Of a DNA stretch of 18,772 nt, positions 15,527 through 18,772 are shown piece by piece. Source of the stretch: Planctomycetota bacterium (GTDB lineage Bacteria > Planctomycetota > UBA1135 > UBA2386). Under the pieces are notes generated by a model. That model worked only from the letters and a program-made list of their open reading frames with translations, did no database searches and had not been told where the DNA came from. The translations under genes and the position numbers were made by a program. The DNA lies in contig JAGQRA010000552.1 of assembly GCA_020425885.1 (NCBI GenBank), positions 1 through 18,772 on the forward strand. Direction: 5' to 3'. Position 1 is the stretch's first letter. Each line of letters begins with the position of its first letter.

Positions 15527-15542
15527 AGCACGACGCATGCCA
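15527..15542 (-). promoter_or_regulatory. Probable sigma-54 promoter of the fliK-flg operon
   Basis: Read on the minus strand this is TGGCATGCGTCGTGCT. Against the sigma-54 consensus TGGCAYRNNNNTTGCW, 11 of the 12 defined positions match, with the invariant GG and GC exactly 10 nt apart. The predicted transcript starts near 15516, leaving a leader of about 25 nt that contains the fliK AAGGA ribosome binding site. Three dyad repeats lie about 100-150 bp upstream, where enhancer-binding proteins normally bind. No sigma-70-like boxes are evident nearby. Confidence 0.8.
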
Positions 15543-15615
15543 ACCGGCCGCGAACGGCGCTGCCCCCTTGCCATCGCCCGCAGCGCCGGGTCACGCCGGC
15601 CATCGGCGCCGGATC

Positions 15616-15672
15616 GGCAGTTGTTGCCGCCGGCCGAGGCGGCAGCTCTTGCCGGTGGAGGCAGCCTTTGCC
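15616..15672. promoter_or_regulatory. Three GGCA-N5-TGCC dyads, candidate activator binding sites
   Basis: GGCAGTTGTTGCC at 15616-15628, GGCAGCTCTTGCC at 15641-15653 and GGCAGCCTTTGCC at 15660-15672 share the form GGCAGNNNTTGCC. The first two extend to CGGCA-N5-TGCCG. Centre spacings are 25 and 19 bp. They lie at about -106, -131 and -150 relative to the predicted sigma-54 start site of fliK, and upstream of the flgM promoter. This fits an NtrC-family flagellar activator (FlrC/FlgR/FlbD type), but the protein is not in this window. Confidence 0.6.
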
Positions 15673-15728
15673 ACCCGGCTCAGGCATCGGTGGCGCCGAA
15701 TCTGCCGACACTTTTTCGGCTCCGGCTC

Positions 15729-15755
15729 TCAAGTCGCACCGGCCGCTGCCGATGA
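15729..15755 (+). promoter_or_regulatory. Probable sigma-28 (FliA-type) promoter of flgM
   Basis: TCAAGTCG, then 11 nt, then GCCGATGA. The enterobacterial consensus is TAAAGTTT-N11-GCCGATAA, so the -35 box matches 5 of 8, the -10 box 7 of 8, and the spacing is exact. The predicted start is near 15762, about 22 nt before the flgM ATG at 15784. A sigma-28 promoter for its own anti-sigma factor is the known arrangement in enterobacteria. Confidence 0.65.
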
Positions 15756-15783
15756 TCACCGAGTAGCCCACCCGAAGGCGCTC

Positions 15784-16110
15784 ATGAACATCCACAACAT
15801 CGCGAACCAGGGCAGTCTCGATCAGACCCGCGACCGTACCACCGAGCGCGCAGGTCATGAGAAGACGGTCATCATCCCGGCCGGCGCTCGCGATCGCGCG
15901 ATCCAGGACGAGGCCACGATCAGCAGCAGCAGCCGCGACACCCTGGCGGCGGTGGAGGGCTTCGCCGAACGGGCGCGCGGCCACGGCGAGGTGCGCAGCG
16001 ACAAGATCGCGGCCGCGGCGGAGCGGCTGCAGAGCGGCGAGCTGAACTCGGCCGCGGTGATCCACGAGACCGCGCGGCAGATCGTCGAGTCCGAGTTCTT
16101 CGCCGGCTGA
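15784..16110 (+). CDS. flgM: Negative regulator of flagellin synthesis, anti-sigma-28 factor FlgM
   Basis: FlgM binds sigma-28 and blocks late flagellar genes until it is exported through the finished hook-basal body. This 108-aa protein starts MNIHNIANQGSLDQTRDRTT, a flexible polar N-terminus. It has the FlgM-type sigma-binding helices at the C-terminus (about 60-105): AERARGHGEVRSDKIAAAAE, RLQSGELNSAAVIHETARQI. The pattern 'R-x-D/E-K-(V/I) ... G-x-(Y/L) ... A-x-x-(I/L)' is that of the family. GAAGG lies about 5 nt before the ATG. It is transcribed away from the flagellar operon and has its own sigma-28-like promoter. FlgM sequences are divergent; the call rests on the C-terminal pattern plus context. 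Confidence 0.85.
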   Translation: MNIHNIANQGSLDQTRDRTTERAGHEKTVIIPAGARDRAIQDEATISSSSRDTLAAVEGFAERARGHGEVRSDKIAAAAERLQSGELNSAAVIHETARQIVESEFFAG

Positions 16111-16122
16111 GGCTGGGCCCCG

Positions 16123-18372
16123 CTACCACGAACCGATGATGCCCTCGGCGGCGTCGGAAACCACCGCGCCCAACGGGTTGGCGAGCGCGTCGAGAACGAT
16201 CGCCTGGTTGTGGAATCGGAGCCCGATCAGGGCGCGCACGTTCGGGATCGGCAGCCGGTACATCGCCTGGTGATTCTGGCCAGCGAGTAGCAGGGCGTTG
16301 TCGACACTGACGTGGGCGACACATCCCGGCGCGCCGAACGGCGCGAGCGACAGCGGCGCCGTGCGGTTCCAGCCGAAGGCCATGATCGCGAGGCTGTGCG
16401 GCAGGTCGAACAGGTTGACTTCGAGCACCGAGTCGATGCGCGGCGTGTCGCGAGGGATCAGCTTCGTTGCCGCCAGGGTGCCGGCGCAGCCGGTGGCGAA
16501 GCCGATGTAGGTGCTCGTCGGGCCGACGCGGGCCATGCTCGTGCTGATGGCATTCGCACTGACCTGGACGTAGGAGGTGCCGGGGTCGAGGGGCGGCACC
16601 AGCCCGGTGATGTAGAAGCTGGCATTGCCCAGGATGTCTACTTCGCCGTCAGAACGCCGCAGCACCGTGTGGTTCACGCCACCGTCCGCTTCGACGTAGT
16701 AGACGCCCACAGGCAACGGCGCCGGCGTCAGCCAGGAAGAGCCCCCGATGCTGCCCCAGGCGATCACGCGGCCGTCGGAGCGCAATGCAGCGTTCATGAA
16801 CTGCGAGCAGGCGAGATCGGTGTAGACGAGTCCGGGTGGCAGTGCCGGCACGTTGTGCTGGCCGCCGTAGGGGTTGCCGAGGCAGAGGATCTCGCCGTCG
16901 GAACGCAGCAGCATGGTCTGCAAGTAGGCCGCATCGACCTGGGTGTAGCGGAGTCCGGGCGGCAACGCCGGGATACTGAGCACGCCCCAAGAGGCCCCGC
17001 CGAAGGCGACGGCCTGGCCGTCCGACCGCAGCGCCAAGGTGTGCGACGACGACATCGCGACGCCGGTATAGCGGACGCCCGGCGGTAGCGGCGGTACGTT
17101 GCACTGACCTTGGGAGTTACTCCCGAAGACGAAGAGCTGCCCGTCCGAGCGCAGCGCCGCCGAGTGAGTGTAGCTCGTTTCGAGGTCGACATAGCGCAGC
17201 CCCGGCGGCAGCGGCGGCACCGTGAGCCGGCCTGCGCCATTGGTGCCGGCCGTCTGCACCGAGCCGTCGGACAACAGCAGGATGCTGTGATACTCGTAGG
17301 TCGCCGCCTCGACATGCACGATCGGTGGCTGCCCGATCGCTGTCGCAGGCAGCCCTGGCACGAACGTCTCGTAGCCGTTGTCGCTGCCCCAGGCGATCAC
17401 GCTGCCGTCGGACATACGCGCGACGGTGTGGTGATCGCCAGCGTCGAGTTGCACGCAGCGGAGCGGCGAAGGGACCGACGGCACGTTGAGCTGACCTGGC
17501 TGGTTGTTACCCCAGGCGACGAAGACGCCGTCGGAGCGCCAGGCAGCGCTGTGGTCCTGGCCGCCGGCGATCTGTTCGTAGACGGTCCCCGGTGGCAACG
17601 GCGGCACGTTGCACTGTCCCGATGCATTCTGACCCCAGGCATCGATTTGGCCGTCCGAGCGCAACGCCAGTGTGTGGTCGACGCCGGCCTCGAGCGCGGT
17701 GTACGTGACCCCTGCCGGCAGCGCCGGCGGCACGTTGCACTGGCCGACGGAGTTGTCGCCGAAGGCGCTCAGCGTGCCGTCCGACAACATCGCGACGCTG
17801 TGGTATTCGCCAGCCGCGGCCGTGACGTAGTGCAGGCCGGGCGGCGGTGCCGGCACGTTGCACTGCCCGAAGTGATTGCCGCCGGAAGCGAACAACGCGC
17901 CATCGGACCTGAGGACGAGGGAGTGGCTGCCGCCCACCGAGACCTGCACGTAGAGCAGGCTTGGCGGCAGGGGCGGCAGGGGCGGGTTACTCGGCGGGAA
18001 CCAGGCCCCGCCGGTCGCGAACTGACCATCGTCGAGCAGTGCGAGGCGACCGCCGGCACTGATCTTGAGGTCAACGACGGTCCGGCCGGGAGGAATGAGG
18101 GGCACAGCTCCGACGTCGCCCGCGCCCTGCCCGAAGAGCCGGCCATCGGCTCGTAGCAGGGCGGTGCCGAAGTGGCCGGCAGCCACCAAGAGGCACGGCA
18201 GGTCGCGTGCCGAGGTGTCGTACGCTTGGCTGCCCCAGACCCTCACGGCGCTCTGGGCATCGACCGGCAACGGTGTAAGCAAGGACATTGTAGCGAGGAG
18301 GCCGGTTCGTGCGATTAAAGCCGAGGCGTGCAGGGCCCCGAGCTGCCGGCCGAATCGGATGCTGGTCTTCAT
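16123..18372 (-). CDS. Secreted RCC1-like repeat protein with a two-cysteine C-terminal domain
   Basis: Specific function unknown. This 749-aa protein has an N-terminal Sec signal peptide (residues about 1-39, ending PLPVDA|QS). About 13 repeats of roughly 41 residues follow (about 42-620). The repeat unit is 'GQCNVPPLPPGxxY ... AGxxHTLALRSDGxxxAWGxN', a short RCC1-type blade, so one or two beta-propellers are likely. The first two and last two repeats are the most degenerate. A distinct C-terminal domain (about 622-749) has ATGCAG and GAPGC cysteines and ends AANPLGxxxS-like (ALANPLGAVVSDAAEGIIG). I associate this end from memory with many secreted proteins of deep-branching planctomycetes. 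The start at 18372 is chosen over 18390 because GGGGAGG lies 7 nt before it. It begins 19 nt after the stop of the next upstream partial gene and ends 12 nt from flgM, convergently. Confidence 0.88.
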   Translation of the reverse strand: MKTSIRFGRQLGALHASALIARTGLLATMSLLTPLPVDAQSAVRVWGSQAYDTSARDLPCLLVAAGHFGTALLRADGRLFGQGAGDVGAVPLIPPGRTVVDLKISAGGRLALLDDGQFATGGAWFPPSNPPLPPLPPSLLYVQVSVGGSHSLVLRSDGALFASGGNHFGQCNVPAPPPGLHYVTAAAGEYHSVAMLSDGTLSAFGDNSVGQCNVPPALPAGVTYTALEAGVDHTLALRSDGQIDAWGQNASGQCNVPPLPPGTVYEQIAGGQDHSAAWRSDGVFVAWGNNQPGQLNVPSVPSPLRCVQLDAGDHHTVARMSDGSVIAWGSDNGYETFVPGLPATAIGQPPIVHVEAATYEYHSILLLSDGSVQTAGTNGAGRLTVPPLPPGLRYVDLETSYTHSAALRSDGQLFVFGSNSQGQCNVPPLPPGVRYTGVAMSSSHTLALRSDGQAVAFGGASWGVLSIPALPPGLRYTQVDAAYLQTMLLRSDGEILCLGNPYGGQHNVPALPPGLVYTDLACSQFMNAALRSDGRVIAWGSIGGSSWLTPAPLPVGVYYVEADGGVNHTVLRRSDGEVDILGNASFYITGLVPPLDPGTSYVQVSANAISTSMARVGPTSTYIGFATGCAGTLAATKLIPRDTPRIDSVLEVNLFDLPHSLAIMAFGWNRTAPLSLAPFGAPGCVAHVSVDNALLLAGQNHQAMYRLPIPNVRALIGLRFHNQAIVLDALANPLGAVVSDAAEGIIGSW

Positions 18373-18377
18373 GTCGA

Positions 18378-18386
18378 TTCCTCCCC
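18378..18386 (-). promoter_or_regulatory. Strong ribosome binding site fixing the start of the RCC1-like gene
   Basis: On the minus strand GGGGAGGAA lies 7 nt before the ATG at 18372. An in-frame ATG at 18390 is upstream of this motif and has no such site of its own, so MKTSIRFG is the likely N-terminus. Confidence 0.75.
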
Positions 18387-18391
18387 TCATC

Positions 18392-18772
18392 TCACTGGTA
18401 GATCCAGAGTGCCGGGCTGGCCGCGTTGATCGTCATCGGCCCGGAGCAGGTCGGTTGCGGGCCCAGGCCGCCCTGGATCGGGGCGCTGAGCAGGCAATGC
18501 AACTGGACCGTGAGCGTGACTGAAGACGGCAATACCCCGAGTGTGAAGCGATGGGCCTTGCCGCCATTGCCAGAGTTCCAGACGAAGACGGGACTCTGCA
18601 CAGTCCAGACCATGAGCCCATCCGGGAGCTGGACGTACGGTGTGTACGGGGTCGCTCCGCCTCCTGGCCAGTAGCCCGGGAATCCGAGCTGCAGGGCGGT
18701 TGCCAACGTGCCCGCGCTACTCGGTGTTCGCATGACGAGCACGTCCGCTGCTCCGCCAGGGAGCAGTTCGAG
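18392..18772 (-). CDS. C-terminal part of an unrecognised protein, cut by window edge
   Basis: Reading is open from the right edge (LELLPGGAADVLVMRTPSSA) to a TGA at 18392, giving 126 residues with no start required inside the window. The segment is Gly/Pro/aromatic-rich and probably beta-structured (GYWPGGGATPYTPYVQLPDG; VWTVQSPVFVWNSGNGG). It has two cysteines near the end (LHC and PTC) and ends SPALWIYQ. This suggests a secreted protein with a disulfide-containing C-terminal domain, like its downstream neighbour, but I do not recognise a family. The stop is 19 nt before the RCC1-like gene, so the two are probably co-transcribed. The GTG at 18742 and ATG at 18733 are possible starts but look internal. 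Confidence 0.65.
   Translation of the reverse strand, partial: LELLPGGAADVLVMRTPSSAGTLATALQLGFPGYWPGGGATPYTPYVQLPDGLMVWTVQSPVFVWNSGNGGKAHRFTLGVLPSSVTLTVQLHCLLSAPIQGGLGPQPTCSGPMTINAASPALWIYQ

Noticed and set aside
15723..15738. Second sigma-54-like match on the plus strand before flgM (CGGCTCTCAAGTCGCA)
   Set aside because: GG-N10-GC is present, but only about 8 of 12 defined positions match. It overlaps a much better sigma-28 match with exact spacing.
18373..18390. Upstream start of the RCC1-like gene at 18390
   Set aside because: The strong ribosome binding site lies inside the extension (18378-18386), and MKTSIRFG gives a normal signal peptide.

Overview
The window is GC-rich bacterial DNA carrying most of a flagellar rod/hook/ring operon on the minus strand. 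Likely source: a Planctomycetota bacterium, possibly of a deep lineage like the Poly30/Engelhardtia group. Three things suggest this, none decisive: a complete diderm flagellum with P- and L-ring proteins; a probable sigma-54 promoter driving the flagellar operon; and a secreted RCC1-repeat protein ending in a two-cysteine beta-rich domain that I associate from memory with that group. No rRNA, tRNA, CRISPR, insertion sequence or integrase is visible.

Layout. From 15491 down to 1566 runs a compact minus-strand operon: fliK, flgD, flgE, flgF, flgG, flgA, flgH, flgI, flgJ (rod-binding domain only), a flgN-like chaperone, flgK, flgL, a small FliE-like protein and a GNAT acetyltransferase. Gaps are -14 to +71 nt, and several stop codons lie inside or next to the next ribosome binding site. 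After a 59-nt G/C-tract gap come etfB and etfA (etfA cut by the left edge). At the operon's upstream end, 15492-15783 is a 292-bp divergent control region. On its far side lies flgM (15784-16110, plus strand), the anti-sigma-28 factor. Convergent with flgM, 12 nt away, is a 749-aa secreted RCC1-like repeat protein (16123-18372). It is preceded by the C-terminal end of another, unrecognised protein running off the right edge.

How it fits together. The divergent region holds a near-consensus sigma-54 promoter firing into fliK, three GGCA-N5-TGCC dyads about 100-150 bp upstream of it (candidate enhancer-binding-protein sites), and a good sigma-28 (FliA-type) promoter match firing into flgM. This matches the classical flagellar hierarchy: sigma-54 builds the rod, hook, rings and junction proteins; FlgM holds sigma-28 until the hook is complete; and flgM is itself partly sigma-28 dependent. 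The operon encodes the distal rod (FlgF/FlgG), hook (FlgE), hook cap (FlgD), hook-length ruler (FliK), P/L rings (FlgA/FlgI/FlgH), rod-binding protein (FlgJ), chaperone (FlgN) and hook-filament junction (FlgK/FlgL). flgB, flgC, a canonical fliE, the export apparatus, motor and filament genes are not in this window.
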